NCBI GenBank assembly: GCA_947495035.1
Contig: CANLXI010000038.1
Location: 1 to 62,673, forward strand
DNA length: 62,673 bases
Reading direction: 5' to 3'
Source of the DNA: an uncultured Granulosicoccus sp.
GTDB lineage: Bacteria; Pseudomonadota; Gammaproteobacteria; Granulosicoccales; Granulosicoccaceae
A program made the translations under genes and the position numbers. Under the pieces are notes generated by a model. That model did no database searches. It worked only from the letters and a program-made list of their open reading frames with translations, and was not told where the DNA came from. Positions 36,532 through 45,919 of the stretch are shown in pieces (the first letter of the stretch is position 1; every line of letters begins with the position of its first letter).

Positions 36532-38163
36532 ATGAATCCCCTGCTTCGCCACACCTTTTTATCCCTGGCAGTCGCCAGTCTTGCCGCCTGTTCCTCCGGA
36601 GACAGCAATACGACACCCACGTCCCCGGTTGATGACACGCCTGCGGTTGACACCGACTCTCCAGCGGATGGAGATAACGACGGTTCAACCGAAACGCCCA
36701 CTGATGGTGCAGACAACGGTGCCGGCAATGCACCTGACTACGGTGATCTGCCCCCACCGACAATTCCGGCCGTCGATCTGCTGGCAACACCGATACCCGG
36801 CCCAACGCTGGACGACCCCTTCGGTTCCCTGCTCGAGATCGATCCGGAAACTGCCACTGCCGGCGGCGCGCCCACGCAACCGAAGAATCTGCGCATTGAT
36901 CTGGTCTCCAACGACTGGGCCGAGTTCAGCTGGGCACCGTCGAATGATGATGGCGAGGTGGTTGCCTACAACATCTATCGCAGCGATGGTCATGTCTATA
37001 CCGTCGGACGCGATCAGACCGATGGCAATGCCCTGGCGCAGGCGGAGATCAACAAGTTCTGGAGCACAACCTCCTTCATCGATTGCAACTACACCCGGTT
37101 TGCAACGCGCCTGCATGAATGCGCCAGCTTTGGTCCGAAGCCTGGCGACATCTTCAGCTACGAGGTGACCGCTGTCGATGAGACCGGACAGGAGTCCATA
37201 CCTTCCAATCCGATTACCATCAACTACCATCAAGACCGAGGTGCAGCCGTCCCCCTGTACGCCGACCCCTACCTGGATGAGAGCCGGTTCGCCCAGTCCC
37301 ATGACCTGAGCAATACCGCCTACTTCCTGGACCAGTTCTCGCTGGTGTTCGAAGATGACTTCGATGGCGACAGCATCGACAGCGCACGCTGGAATACGCA
37401 GCTGGTCTGGGGTGATGAGACCATCATCAATGGCGAGCAGCAGTACTTTGTCAACACGCAGGACGAACCGGATTTCAGCTACAACCCGTTCAAGCTGTCC
37501 GACTCGATCCTGACCATCGAGGCGACCACCGTGCCGGAAGGATTGCAGAGCAGACTTCCCGAGATCTGCAATGGCACCGACGATGCCGGCAAGGAGCGTT
37601 GTCTGTTTCTGTCGGGCGCACTGTCCAGCCACGACAAGTTCAACATGACCTACGGTTATGTGGAAGGACGCATGAAGACCAGCGATACCTTCGGTGCCTT
37701 GTCCAGCTTCTACCTGTATCACCGCTATCCTGGTACGGGTGTCAACCTGCATGCACCGGAAATCGATATCGTCGAGTACCTGGGTGAAAACCCCTTCGGC
37801 GACGAAGATGCCTTCCAGACCTATCACTTTGCCGATGTGAACACAGGAGAAACCCGCTCGGCTCCAACCATGAGCTACAAGAATCCGACCGGCGAGCTGT
37901 TTTCCGATCAATTCCACACCTATGGTGTGCTGTGGGAGCCGCAACTGGTGATCTGGTACATCGACGGCGTGGAGATCAAACGCCTCAGCGGTCCGCAAGT
38001 ATCGCGCCAGGGCATGAATATCGTGACCTATCTGGTGGCGGGCAGTGGCTGGGCTCCTACCCCAGACATTGAAGGTGGTACCTTCCCTCTGCGCTACGAA
38101 ATCGATTATATCCGTGCCTGGCAGCGAGATGCCTATGACAGCAACGGACTGTATCCGCAATGA
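36532..38163 (+). CDS. GH16-family glycoside hydrolase lipoprotein
   Basis: This 543-residue product has a lipoprotein signal ending in SLAAC (Cys20), an acidic Thr/Asp-rich linker, a fibronectin-type III-like domain (about 105-205: PTQPKNLRIDLVSND, VVAYNIYRSDG, YEVTAVDETGQES) and a C-terminal GH16 domain (about 265-530). The catalytic motif is EIDIVEYLG (ExDxxE). The block FDGDSIDSARWNTQLVWGD resembles laminarinase-like members, so a beta-1,3-glucan substrate is likely, but agar or other galactans are possible. An in-frame ATG six codons upstream (36514) is an alternative start. A hairpin follows the stop. Confidence 0.88.
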   Translation: MNPLLRHTFLSLAVASLAACSSGDSNTTPTSPVDDTPAVDTDSPADGDNDGSTETPTDGADNGAGNAPDYGDLPPPTIPAVDLLATPIPGPTLDDPFGSLLEIDPETATAGGAPTQPKNLRIDLVSNDWAEFSWAPSNDDGEVVAYNIYRSDGHVYTVGRDQTDGNALAQAEINKFWSTTSFIDCNYTRFATRLHECASFGPKPGDIFSYEVTAVDETGQESIPSNPITINYHQDRGAAVPLYADPYLDESRFAQSHDLSNTAYFLDQFSLVFEDDFDGDSIDSARWNTQLVWGDETIINGEQQYFVNTQDEPDFSYNPFKLSDSILTIEATTVPEGLQSRLPEICNGTDDAGKERCLFLSGALSSHDKFNMTYGYVEGRMKTSDTFGALSSFYLYHRYPGTGVNLHAPEIDIVEYLGENPFGDEDAFQTYHFADVNTGETRSAPTMSYKNPTGELFSDQFHTYGVLWEPQLVIWYIDGVEIKRLSGPQVSRQGMNIVTYLVAGSGWAPTPDIEGGTFPLRYEIDYIRAWQRDAYDSNGLYPQ

Positions 38164-38189
38164 TCGATAGAAACGCGGAATAGTTTGCG

Positions 38190-38219
38190 AAGGGCTGGCA
38201 AGACAGGAGGCCAGCCCTT
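38190..38219 (+). terminator. Probable terminator hairpin after the GH16 gene
   Basis: A 9-bp perfect stem (aagggctgg with ccagccctt) with a 12-nt loop begins 27 bp after the stop. It is not followed by a good U-run. Confidence 0.5.
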
Positions 38220-38448
38220 GCTGCGTTCCGGTGCCGCCATTGTCTCAATCACCCGGGCCTGTGGCGAGTCGTTTCAGAGGCACCGGCAAAGACAAGGGGC
38301 TTGCATTATTCGCCCTTCCACGGAAACAAGACAACCATGTCCCCGAACGATTCAGCACCCGGGATCTTGCCATCTCGAGTGGCTGCATCTTTCTCGGGCA
38401 TCCTGAACCCCCCGGTCAGCTACCGGGCCGGGTTGACACCGAAGACGA

Positions 38449-39252
38449 TCAGGACAACTGTTCCAGCAAGCTTCCAGCCTGACGCGACCCTTGCTGCTCG
38501 AGTTGTTGCAGTGCCGCACGACCGCCGGCAGCATACGCTGCCACGGCATTCAGCAACTCGCCCAGTTGCCTGGCAGAGGATTCATTGAAGCGACAATGTG
38601 CCCCACCGGACAGCTTCGCCATCTGCGCAAACACACGGCTTGCGTGAGGTTCATATCCTTCCTGAAAGATGAACACCGGCAGACCCAGCAAGCGCGCCTG
38701 GCCGGCCAGATTACCCAGTTCATCGACGTTTTCCTCGACACAATCGCCGATGAAGACCAGAGCCTGAACCGCCTCGGATCGGCATTCTGCCAGCGAGTGT
38801 TTCAGGACACGGGCAATCTGCGTGGTACCTGCCAGACAACTGACCTTGCGCATCATCGCAATGACCTTGTCGGCATTGCCCAGCCATGGAGAGGCTCGGC
38901 ACTCATCGTACCCACGGTAGTACACCAGTTGCACATCCAGAGAACCGATGCCCCGTGTGTGGATGAACATATCGCTCTGCAGCGCCATGGCGCGATCCCA
39001 GGTGCGCTGCCGACTGGCAGTGGCGTCCAGTGAGAAAATCAATCGGCCACGCCCGTCGCCGGTGGCAACAGGCGGCGTCTGCTTGACCGCGTCGAGAAAG
39101 GCGTCGACCTCACTGCGCGAACTGAGCGCAGCGTCGTCACGTTTCCTTGCCGGCGACTGTTCCGATCCGGACGCATCACGTTTTCCGGCAGGTGTCTTTC
39201 CCGCAGAAGATACGTCACTTGCGCCGCGATTATCGTCCTTTCCAGATGCCAC
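38449..39252 (-). CDS. VWA-domain protein of unknown function
   Basis: This 267-residue protein has a low-complexity Ser/Asp/Lys-rich N-terminus (about 1-45) and a von Willebrand A-like domain (about 65-235), starting with RLIFSLDATASRQRTW, where the DxTxS is a MIDAS-like metal site, and continuing through VQALVFIGDCVEEN and GLPVFIFQEGYEP. It was not assigned to a named family. It lies 27 bp after the LysM/BON gene on the same strand, so the two are probably one operon. Stress-response operons often pair such proteins, but its role is not known. Confidence 0.75.
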   Translation of the reverse strand: MASGKDDNRGASDVSSAGKTPAGKRDASGSEQSPARKRDDAALSSRSEVDAFLDAVKQTPPVATGDGRGRLIFSLDATASRQRTWDRAMALQSDMFIHTRGIGSLDVQLVYYRGYDECRASPWLGNADKVIAMMRKVSCLAGTTQIARVLKHSLAECRSEAVQALVFIGDCVEENVDELGNLAGQARLLGLPVFIFQEGYEPHASRVFAQMAKLSGGAHCRFNESSARQLGELLNAVAAYAAGGRAALQQLEQQGSRQAGSLLEQLS

Positions 39253-39279
39253 TCGACTGTTTCCCGCCTGCGTGAAGAC

Positions 39280-39726
39280 TCAGGCTGCTGGTGCGGTACC
39301 ACCCGGGATACGAATCTTCTGACCCGGATAGATCAGGTCTGCATCCTTGATGACTTCGCGATTGGCTTCGAAGATGGTGGGATAGGCCATGGCATCACCC
39401 AGATAGGTCTTGGCAATCTTCGACAGTGAATCACCCGATTGCACGACGTAGTACACGACCCCTGCATCAGCCGCGGGTGCGTCCAGTGCGGACACATCGA
39501 CATCCGTCACGCCCTGCACGTTGCCGGCCATCAGAACGGCTTTCTCCATGGCTTCTGCCGATGCAGCCTTGCCACTGAGAGCGACCTTGCCATCGGCAAA
39601 GGATACATCCAGACCTTCGATACCCGGGTTATCGCTCTCCAGTGTCTGCCTGATCTTGTCCGAAGCATCGTCTTCGGAATCGAACAGTTTCTTGCCCATG
39701 TCTTTGGCGAAATCGAATAATCCCAT
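39280..39726 (-). CDS. kbp: BON-LysM protein (Kbp/YgaU-like)
   Basis: The 148-residue protein has a short N-terminal helix (GLFDFAKDMGKKLFD), a BON domain (about 25-85, LDVSFADGKVALSGKA...GVTDVDVSALD) and a C-terminal LysM domain (about 93-142, YVVQSGDSLSKIAKTYLGD and YPTIFEANREVI). This exact layout is E. coli Kbp (YgaU), a cytoplasmic potassium-binding protein induced by osmotic stress. There is no signal peptide. It precedes the VWA gene. Confidence 0.9.
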   Translation of the reverse strand: MGLFDFAKDMGKKLFDSEDDASDKIRQTLESDNPGIEGLDVSFADGKVALSGKAASAEAMEKAVLMAGNVQGVTDVDVSALDAPAADAGVVYYVVQSGDSLSKIAKTYLGDAMAYPTIFEANREVIKDADLIYPGQKIRIPGGTAPAA

Positions 39727-39828
39727 CGTGAATGGCTCTCAAGCTATGTGAATCGAATTGACAGCCGTCATGGCTGACACAGCCAAGTTACCACAGGCAT
39801 TTCCCCACAACGCCTTGTGACAAAGTCT

Positions 39829-40419
39829 TCACAAGGTTGTTTGCAATCCTGCAACGTTGTCACCGCCCCAACGTCTCGCATGGCGATCGAACAGGTGAAA
39901 AGCGGCCAGAGTCGCCAGATCCGCGATGCTTCCGCCATCGATCATGGCCTCACACTCTCGTCGAGTGAAGGCGCCGCTGATCATGCCATGCTCTTCCGCT
40001 TCGGGGCTGGCCTCCCCTGCCTGCAATCCGTTCGCCAGGAACACATGCACGCCCTGGTTGGAATACCCGTATGCCTGAAACAGCCTGCCAAGCGGCTCGA
40101 GCTTACCCGCCAGGATGCCGGTCTCCTCCTGCAATTCTGCAGTTGCCACCTGTTCCGGCGAGGCATCGGGTTCGCCTTCCAGAGAACCTTGCGGAAACTC
40201 CCAGAAACGCCCATCCACCGGATAGCGATACTGCTGCACCAGATGAAAGCGCTCGCCGTCAAAGGGCACGATCAATGAAAAATCCGGCTTGTCCACGATG
40301 CCGAACAGACCGTCTTCACCACTGATACGTCTGACGCGATCTTCCCTGACAGTCATCCATCGATTTCGGTAAACCACTCGAGAATCGATACAGCGCAGCT
40401 CTGGTTCGCTCATGATCAT
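39829..40419 (-). CDS. Nudix hydrolase (ADP-sugar pyrophosphatase-like)
   Basis: This 196-residue protein (ATG 40419; ATG 40413 equally possible) contains a Nudix region: FWEFPQGSLEGE...ASPEQVATAELQEETGIL. The box has AELQEETG where the consensus has RELxEExG, so the conserved Arg is replaced by Ala, while the metal-binding Glu residues are kept. The upstream block VDKPDFSLIVPFDGERFHLVQQYRYPV fits the ADP-ribose/ADP-sugar pyrophosphatase branch. Substrate is unknown. It is divergent from the PACE pump gene. Confidence 0.8.
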   Translation of the reverse strand: MIMSEPELRCIDSRVVYRNRWMTVREDRVRRISGEDGLFGIVDKPDFSLIVPFDGERFHLVQQYRYPVDGRFWEFPQGSLEGEPDASPEQVATAELQEETGILAGKLEPLGRLFQAYGYSNQGVHVFLANGLQAGEASPEAEEHGMISGAFTRRECEAMIDGGSIADLATLAAFHLFDRHARRWGGDNVAGLQTTL

Positions 40420-40696
40420 TGAACTCCGGACGGAAAAGGCGTCTTTCGATGTTACCAACAAGCAAGCTCGGCTGACAGGCACTGTCTGGAGAAACCAGGG
40501 CATCAGGCCACTCCATGAGCAAGCTCTGTTCGGTTCTGTGACCAGCTGGACAGCCGCGGGCGAACATCGATTTCACCTCATCTCACCACTTGCAAGCTGC
40601 CGATACTCGCCATACCATTCCCTGAGCAGCCAGGACGACCTGAGTCTGCGTCAACTTTTCATCGGGACGACCCGACACTCCATTCAGGAGAGTCTC

Positions 40697-41125
40697 ATGC
40701 GCACTGTCGCAGATCGTATCCGCCACGCGGTTTCCTTTGAACTCATCGGTTTTCTTATCGTTGTATCGATGGGCCTGTTGCTGTTCGACCTGTCACTACA
40801 GGACATCGGCGTCGTCGCCATAGCCGGCTCCATCATCGCCACGCTCTGGGTCTACGTCTTCAACTACCTGTTCGATCGGGTTCTGATGCGATTCCAGGGG
40901 CATGCGCGCAAATCATTCAGGCAGCGCCTGCTCAATTCGCTGTTGTTCGAAATCGGCCTGTTGCTGGTGCTACTGCCTTTCATCGCCTGGTATCTGCAAG
41001 TCTCCCTGCTGGAGGCCTTCATTCTGGACGCTGCGTTGGCCCTGTTTTATCTCGTGTATTCGCTCGGTTTCAACTGGGCCTATGATCTGGTTTTCCCCAT
41101 CGAGCCACAAGCTGCCCGGCACTGA
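40697..41125 (+). CDS. PACE-family (AceI-like) efflux transporter
   Basis: This 142-residue protein begins MRTVADRIRHAVSFELIGFL and has four membrane helices in two tandem bacterial transmembrane pair domains (RIRHAVSFELIGF and FRQRLLNSLLFEIGLLLVLLP). The Glu essential in AceI is E15 here too. It probably exports biocide-like compounds or natural polyamines. The ATG at 40697 has ggag 8 bp upstream; the frame is open for 95 further codons, which are not coding. A strong hairpin follows. Confidence 0.9.
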   Translation: MRTVADRIRHAVSFELIGFLIVVSMGLLLFDLSLQDIGVVAIAGSIIATLWVYVFNYLFDRVLMRFQGHARKSFRQRLLNSLLFEIGLLLVLLPFIAWYLQVSLLEAFILDAALALFYLVYSLGFNWAYDLVFPIEPQAARH

Positions 41126-41150
41126 ACGGGGCTTGGAATGCCACGCTCGA

Positions 41151-41183
41151 CCTTCATGCCGGAGGGGTGATCCGGCATGAAGG
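41151..41183. terminator. Bidirectional terminator between the PACE gene and dgoD
   Basis: A perfect 13-bp stem (ccttcatgccgga with tccggcatgaagg) with a 7-nt loop lies between the convergent genes, 26 bp from the PACE stop and 46 bp from the dgoD stop. It could stop transcription from both sides. Confidence 0.75.
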
Positions 41184-41228
41184 CAATCGCGGACAAATGG
41201 GCCAGCAGGCTCTCCGAGCTGATGGTCG

Positions 41229-42377
41229 CTACCACTCGGCAATGGAGCCATCGCCATGCCGCCACACCGGTGCGCGCCACCGATGGCCCTTGCCCGCCTG
41301 TTCGATGACGAAGTCCTCATCCACCTCGATGCCCAGACCGGGTCCTGTCGGGATATCCAGATAGCCGTTCCTGCATTCGAATCGACTGTCGGTTTTCAGA
41401 TAGTCGTTGAGATCGCCCCCCTGGTTGTAGTGAATGCCGAGACTCTGCTCCTGGATGAAGGCATTGTGGCAAACCGCATCGACCTGCAGACTGGCTGCCA
41501 GTGCAATCGGTCCCAGAGGGCAATGCGGGGCCAGCGCCACGTCGTAGGCCTCGGCCCAGTGGCCGATGCGTACCATCTCGCTGATGCCCCCGACGTGCGC
41601 CGTATCGGGATTGATCACGCTGGCAGCCCGTTTTTCGAAGACCGGTTTGAAATCGTATCGAGAATGCAGGCGCTCACCGATACACAGGGGAATGGTCGTG
41701 CTTCGAGACAGGTCTGCCATGGTATCCAGCTGTGCGGACACCACGGCATCCTCGACGAACAGGGGACGCAGCGGCTCCAGCTCCTTCAACAGAATGCGCG
41801 CCATCGGGGCATGCACGCGACCATGGAAATCGAAGGCCAGGTCGAACCCTGGTCCGACAGCCTCGCGCAAGTCGAACATCCGTTTGATGATGGCATCGAT
41901 GGCCGAATGCCGATCCACGATCTGCAATTCACTGCAGACGTTCATCTTGCAGGCATCGTAGCCTCTGGCCATGAGTGCCTTGGCGTTTTCCGCCAGATTT
42001 TCCGGACGATCACCACCAATCCAGCAATAGGAACGAACCTTCTGACGAACCGGCCCACCCAGCAGGGCATGCACTGGCGCATCGTGATACTTGCCCTTGA
42101 TATCCCACAACGCCATGTCGATGCCGGCAAGCGCACTCATCAACACGGGCCCGCCTCGATAGCAACCATTTCGATACAGCATCTGCCAGGTGTCCTCGAT
42201 ATTCAGCGGATCGAGGCCGAGCAGAAAATCCTGCAATTCGTCGATCTTTGCCATCAACGTCTGCGCATGCCCTTCGAGCACCGGCTCGCCCCAGCCCGAG
42301 AGTCCCTCATCGGTCTCTATCTTGAGAAACAGCCAGCGTGGCGCCACGAGAAAGGTCTTGAGTGCAGTGATTTTCAT
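41229..42377 (-). CDS. dgoD: D-galactonate dehydratase
   Basis: This 382-residue enolase-superfamily enzyme has the same length as E. coli DgoD and the same key residues at the same numbers: metal ligands D183, E209 and E235 and the acid/base residues H185 and H285. Blocks such as LFLKIETDEGLSGWGEP, DFHGRVHAPMARIL and LAPHCPLGPIALAASLQ match. It dehydrates D-galactonate to 2-dehydro-3-deoxy-D-galactonate. It is the last gene of the sugar ABC operon and overlaps the mutarotase gene by 4 bp. The next enzymes, KDGal kinase and aldolase, are not in the window. Confidence 0.94.
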   Translation of the reverse strand: MKITALKTFLVAPRWLFLKIETDEGLSGWGEPVLEGHAQTLMAKIDELQDFLLGLDPLNIEDTWQMLYRNGCYRGGPVLMSALAGIDMALWDIKGKYHDAPVHALLGGPVRQKVRSYCWIGGDRPENLAENAKALMARGYDACKMNVCSELQIVDRHSAIDAIIKRMFDLREAVGPGFDLAFDFHGRVHAPMARILLKELEPLRPLFVEDAVVSAQLDTMADLSRSTTIPLCIGERLHSRYDFKPVFEKRAASVINPDTAHVGGISEMVRIGHWAEAYDVALAPHCPLGPIALAASLQVDAVCHNAFIQEQSLGIHYNQGGDLNDYLKTDSRFECRNGYLDIPTGPGLGIEVDEDFVIEQAGKGHRWRAPVWRHGDGSIAEW

Positions 42378-43285
42378 GCTGTCGTTGGTCTACCGGGTAG
42401 TTCGTTCAGTTGAATCGTCAAGGTCCACTCGTCTTCCTGCCCGGCAGGAAGCCATCGGGCATGGCCAGCCAGAGCAGCGTGGTTCAAGTCATCCGCCGGC
42501 GCCGTGGTGGGTTCAAAGGCCAGTTGATGAACGGGCTTGTCTGCAGGCCAGGCACCATGGTTGAGCCAGACGCCGACAAAAGGCATCTGCGAGCTTTCCC
42601 AACGAAAACGGATGGATTCCTGCTCGTTGCGGATGCCGGCTTCACAGAATTCAGCCACTGAGCCGTAAGCCTTGCAGGCCCAGGCAGAGGGCTGTGCCTG
42701 TGGGTCCCTCAGGTCGGGACGCTCCGCGTTGAAGCAAGGCCAGTGGAAGGATGAATCCGTCTCGCTTGCCTGCCCTGTGGCGCCGGACAGCTGCAAGGCA
42801 CCATCGACCCCTTGCAGGAACAGGCGATCTCCCGTACGACTGCGCAGCAGACAATGCTGGCTCCACATCCAGGGCAGCGAAGTCTTGCCCTCATTGGTCA
42901 GCCGGTAGCGAAGATGGATGGTGCTGCCCGTCACTATCAACCAGCGCTGGAACAGGCAGTCCCCGACCTGGCTACTGGACAGGATGCACGCATCGGAGAG
43001 TTCACAATGGGTTCGCCTGCCCCAGATTTCACCGTGATCGCGCAGAGGTTCCGGCCAGTCGGGATGAACACAGGGTGCGACCGTCGGAAAACATTCATCC
43101 CAACCTCGGGCCTGCTCTCCCAGGTACTGCGCATCGTTGTCGGGACTACCCACGGTCGGGCCCGACACCAACCAGTTTCGTCCGCTTGCCAGGTCCCGCA
43201 ACTCGGTGACCCGCGCACCGAATGTCGGCGCAACACTGACCTGCAATCTGTCGCTGGCAAGCGTGATGAGCGCAGGATCGGTCAC
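42374..43285 (-). CDS. Aldose 1-epimerase-like (mutarotase) protein
   Basis: This 303-residue protein has the galactose mutarotase-like fold: VSVAPTFGARVTELRD, GWDECFPTVAPCV, a DHGEIWGRRTHCE segment (His and acidic residues) and the terminal HQLAFEPTTAPADDLNHA block. It probably interconverts sugar anomers before oxidation, or recognises them. GTG 43285 is chosen because it overlaps the permease stop codon, giving tight coupling; an ATG at 43342 would put 20 poorly conserved residues inside the permease gene. It lies in the dgoD operon. Confidence 0.78.
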   Translation of the reverse strand: MTDPALITLASDRLQVSVAPTFGARVTELRDLASGRNWLVSGPTVGSPDNDAQYLGEQARGWDECFPTVAPCVHPDWPEPLRDHGEIWGRRTHCELSDACILSSSQVGDCLFQRWLIVTGSTIHLRYRLTNEGKTSLPWMWSQHCLLRSRTGDRLFLQGVDGALQLSGATGQASETDSSFHWPCFNAERPDLRDPQAQPSAWACKAYGSVAEFCEAGIRNEQESIRFRWESSQMPFVGVWLNHGAWPADKPVHQLAFEPTTAPADDLNHAALAGHARWLPAGQEDEWTLTIQLNELPGRPTTA

Positions 43286-44361
43286 TTCGCCCCCGCCGCC
43301 GTCAGGCGAGCCTGCACTCGCTCCGCATGAGCCATGCGCCATTGACCGATGGCAACAGCCAGAACCAGCAGCAGACCCTTTGCTACCAGCTGGTAGAAGG
43401 TGGGAATACCCAGCAGGTTCATGCCATTGGACAGGGTTGCCAACAACAGTACCGCAAGCATGGACCCGACAATCGTACCCTTGCCACCGGCCAGCAGGGC
43501 GCCACCGAGAAAAACGGCCGTGATGGCTTCCAGCTCCAGGCCCTGGGTGCCTGAAGCCGGCTGTCCGGAACTGGTACGGGCCGTCACGATGGCACCAGCC
43601 AGTCCTGACAAGGCTCCGGATATGGCATAGATGGCGAAACGCATCCTGGTCAGATTGATGCCGGCAAGCCGTGCAGCAACCGGATTGCCGCCCATGGAAT
43701 AGATGGAACGACCGAACACTGTCGAGCTCATGACGAAGTGCGCGCCGAGCGCCACCACCAGCAGAATGACGAAGGCGACCGGCACACCGGGGAAATCACC
43801 CATCTGGAACAGTCGGCCCGAGCCGAGCTGAGCGAAGGTGGGATCCAGTACGCCAACCGGCCGGCCACCGGGCGCCACCAGAAAGGCAATACCTCTGAAC
43901 GCCGAGAACGTCGCCAGGGTTGCCACCACCGGGTTGACGCGCAGGAAACTGATGATGCCGGCATTGACCAGACCCAGCGCCAGCCCGACCAGCAGACTGA
44001 TGCCGATGCCGGCAACCACCGAACCTGTACTGACCACCACCAGAGCCGTCATGACCGATGCACATCCGGCGATGGACCCGACCGAGATATCCAGTCCCGC
44101 CGAGACGATAACCAGCGTCATTCCCACCGCAATCAGCCCGACGACCGCCATGTTCTGGGCGATGTTGAACAGATTGCGTGGGGAGAAGAAGAATTCTGTC
44201 TGTGACGCGATCAGAGTCACCATGATCACCAGGGCAATGATCAGAGACAGGTTCTCGGCCCCGATTGCCTTGGTGATTCGCCTGAACAAGCCGTCGGTTC
44301 GACCCATTGTGATTTCCTGGATGGTTGCGCTCATAGGTGTATTGTTCGTTGACTGGTTCAC
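43282..44361 (-). CDS. Sugar ABC transporter permease (RbsC/AraH type)
   Basis: This 359-residue membrane protein belongs to the RbsC-like permeases. Blocks include GLIAVGMTLVIVSAGLDISVGS, NPVVATLATFSAFRGIAFLV, IYSMGGNPVAARLAGINL and ITAVFLGGALLAGGKGTIVG. It pairs with the double ATPase encoded upstream (4-bp overlap) and the AraF-like binding protein. It imports the sugar that feeds the dgoD branch. Confidence 0.92.
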   Translation of the reverse strand: MNQSTNNTPMSATIQEITMGRTDGLFRRITKAIGAENLSLIIALVIMVTLIASQTEFFFSPRNLFNIAQNMAVVGLIAVGMTLVIVSAGLDISVGSIAGCASVMTALVVVSTGSVVAGIGISLLVGLALGLVNAGIISFLRVNPVVATLATFSAFRGIAFLVAPGGRPVGVLDPTFAQLGSGRLFQMGDFPGVPVAFVILLVVALGAHFVMSSTVFGRSIYSMGGNPVAARLAGINLTRMRFAIYAISGALSGLAGAIVTARTSSGQPASGTQGLELEAITAVFLGGALLAGGKGTIVGSMLAVLLLATLSNGMNLLGIPTFYQLVAKGLLLVLAVAIGQWRMAHAERVQARLTAAGAK

Positions 44362-45857
44362 GCAGCGACAGTGCCCAGAGCCATGTTCACGATTCGCTCT
44401 TCGGTGGCATCGCTCTTCTCGACAGGCTGCGATATCTTTCGATTGTTCATGACGATGATGCGGTCGGACATCGCGATCAGTTCCGGCATCTCGGAGGAAA
44501 TCATCATGATGGCCATACCCTCGCGTGCCAGCATGTCCATCAATCGATAGATCTCCACCTTGGCGCCGACATCAACCGCGCGAGTCGGCTCGTCCAGAAT
44601 CAACAAGCGCGGGTTGGCTGCCAGCCAGCGAGCCAATACCACTTTCTGCTGATTGCCGCCGGAGAGCTTGCCGACATCCTGAGTCAACGACGGTGTCTTG
44701 ATTTCCAGTCGTTCGATGAAGGGCGATACCGCGGAGATCATCTGCTGATTGCGCAGCACGCCCCAGCGGGACAATGCCGAATACACGGCCATGGAGGCAT
44801 TTTCGATCACCGAACGAACCAGTATCAGTCCTTCAGCCTTGCGATTCTCGGGGGCAAATCCGATGCTGGAGGCAATGGCGTCAGCCGGACTGGTGATGCG
44901 AGTCTCCTTGCCGCAGATGCGGACCACACCAGACTGTTTCTGGTATTCGCCGAACAACACCTTGGCAAGTTCCGTGCGGCCTGCCCCCACCAGACCTGCA
45001 AAACCGACGATTTCACCGGCACGTATGCGAAAACTGATGTCGTCATGCCAGCGACTGCTCAGACCCTCGACTTCCAGCACGATCTCCTCGCGAGTAGTCT
45101 CTTCGCGCTTGTATCCGTGCTCCAGCTCCCTGCCGACCATCAGACCGACAATCTCCGCTTCGGTGGTATCGGCAGTCTTCAGGTCGCCTGTCGGGACACC
45201 ATCCTTCAACACCGCCACGCGATCGGAGATTTCCATGACCTCGTGGAGCCGGTGTGAGACATAGATGATACCCAGGCCATCGTCCTTGAGTTGTCGGATC
45301 AATTCGAACAACCTCTCGGTTTCGCCATGTGTCAGCGAGGAGGTAGGTTCATCGAAGGCGACCACCTTCACGCCCTCCTTCAGCGCTCGCATGATTTCCA
45401 CGATATGCATCTGCGCCGGCGACAGGCTGCGACCGTGCGCATCGATATCCACCAGCCCCCAGAAACCATAGCGACGCAACATGTCGCTGACGGTCTGACG
45501 CATGCCTGCAAAATCGACTCGACCACCGGACAGTCTCGGGTATTCACCGATGAAGATATTCTCGGCCACCGAGATGTCGGGCACGATCTCCGGCTCCTGC
45601 CTGACCAGGCGAAAACCGGCCAGGCGCGCCTCCAGTGGACTGGCATGACTGGCTTCGACGCCATCGAGCAGTACCGAACCTTCGTCCAGCTGGTAGTCAC
45701 CGCTGAGAATCTTCAGCAATGTGGACTTGCCCGCACCATTCTCGCCGACGAAGGCCACGATTTCTCCACGATGAACAGTCATCGAGAGCCCGGACAATGC
45801 CTTTACCCCGGGAAAGGACTTGCCGACGTCGCGTATTTCCAGAACAGAGTCTTGCAT
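44358..45857 (-). CDS. Sugar ABC transporter double ATPase (MglA/AraG type)
   Basis: This 499-residue protein has two ATPase halves. The first half has GENGAGKSTLL, LSPAQMHIVE and VVAFDEPTSSLT. The second half lacks a standard Walker A (GLVGAGRTEL) but has LSGGNQQKVVLARWLA and LLILDEPTRAVDV, the usual pattern of the MglA/AraG group. The ATG at 45857 gives MQDSVLEIRDV; 17 in-frame upstream codons have no signal. A ribosome site (ggag) lies 13 bp upstream. It forms one operon with the binding protein and permease. Confidence 0.9.
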   Translation of the reverse strand: MQDSVLEIRDVGKSFPGVKALSGLSMTVHRGEIVAFVGENGAGKSTLLKILSGDYQLDEGSVLLDGVEASHASPLEARLAGFRLVRQEPEIVPDISVAENIFIGEYPRLSGGRVDFAGMRQTVSDMLRRYGFWGLVDIDAHGRSLSPAQMHIVEIMRALKEGVKVVAFDEPTSSLTHGETERLFELIRQLKDDGLGIIYVSHRLHEVMEISDRVAVLKDGVPTGDLKTADTTEAEIVGLMVGRELEHGYKREETTREEIVLEVEGLSSRWHDDISFRIRAGEIVGFAGLVGAGRTELAKVLFGEYQKQSGVVRICGKETRITSPADAIASSIGFAPENRKAEGLILVRSVIENASMAVYSALSRWGVLRNQQMISAVSPFIERLEIKTPSLTQDVGKLSGGNQQKVVLARWLAANPRLLILDEPTRAVDVGAKVEIYRLMDMLAREGMAIMMISSEMPELIAMSDRIIVMNNRKISQPVEKSDATEERIVNMALGTVAA

Positions 45858-45919
45858 GATGGGTATTGTCTCCTCGCAACAACACAAGAGTGGGGCTGAT
45901 AGCCCCACTCACGACGCCT

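Noticed and set aside
36685..38160. 491-codon minus-strand frame opposite the GH16 gene
   Set aside because: It mirrors the GH16 gene, which has a clear lipobox and catalytic motif; the antisense translation has none.
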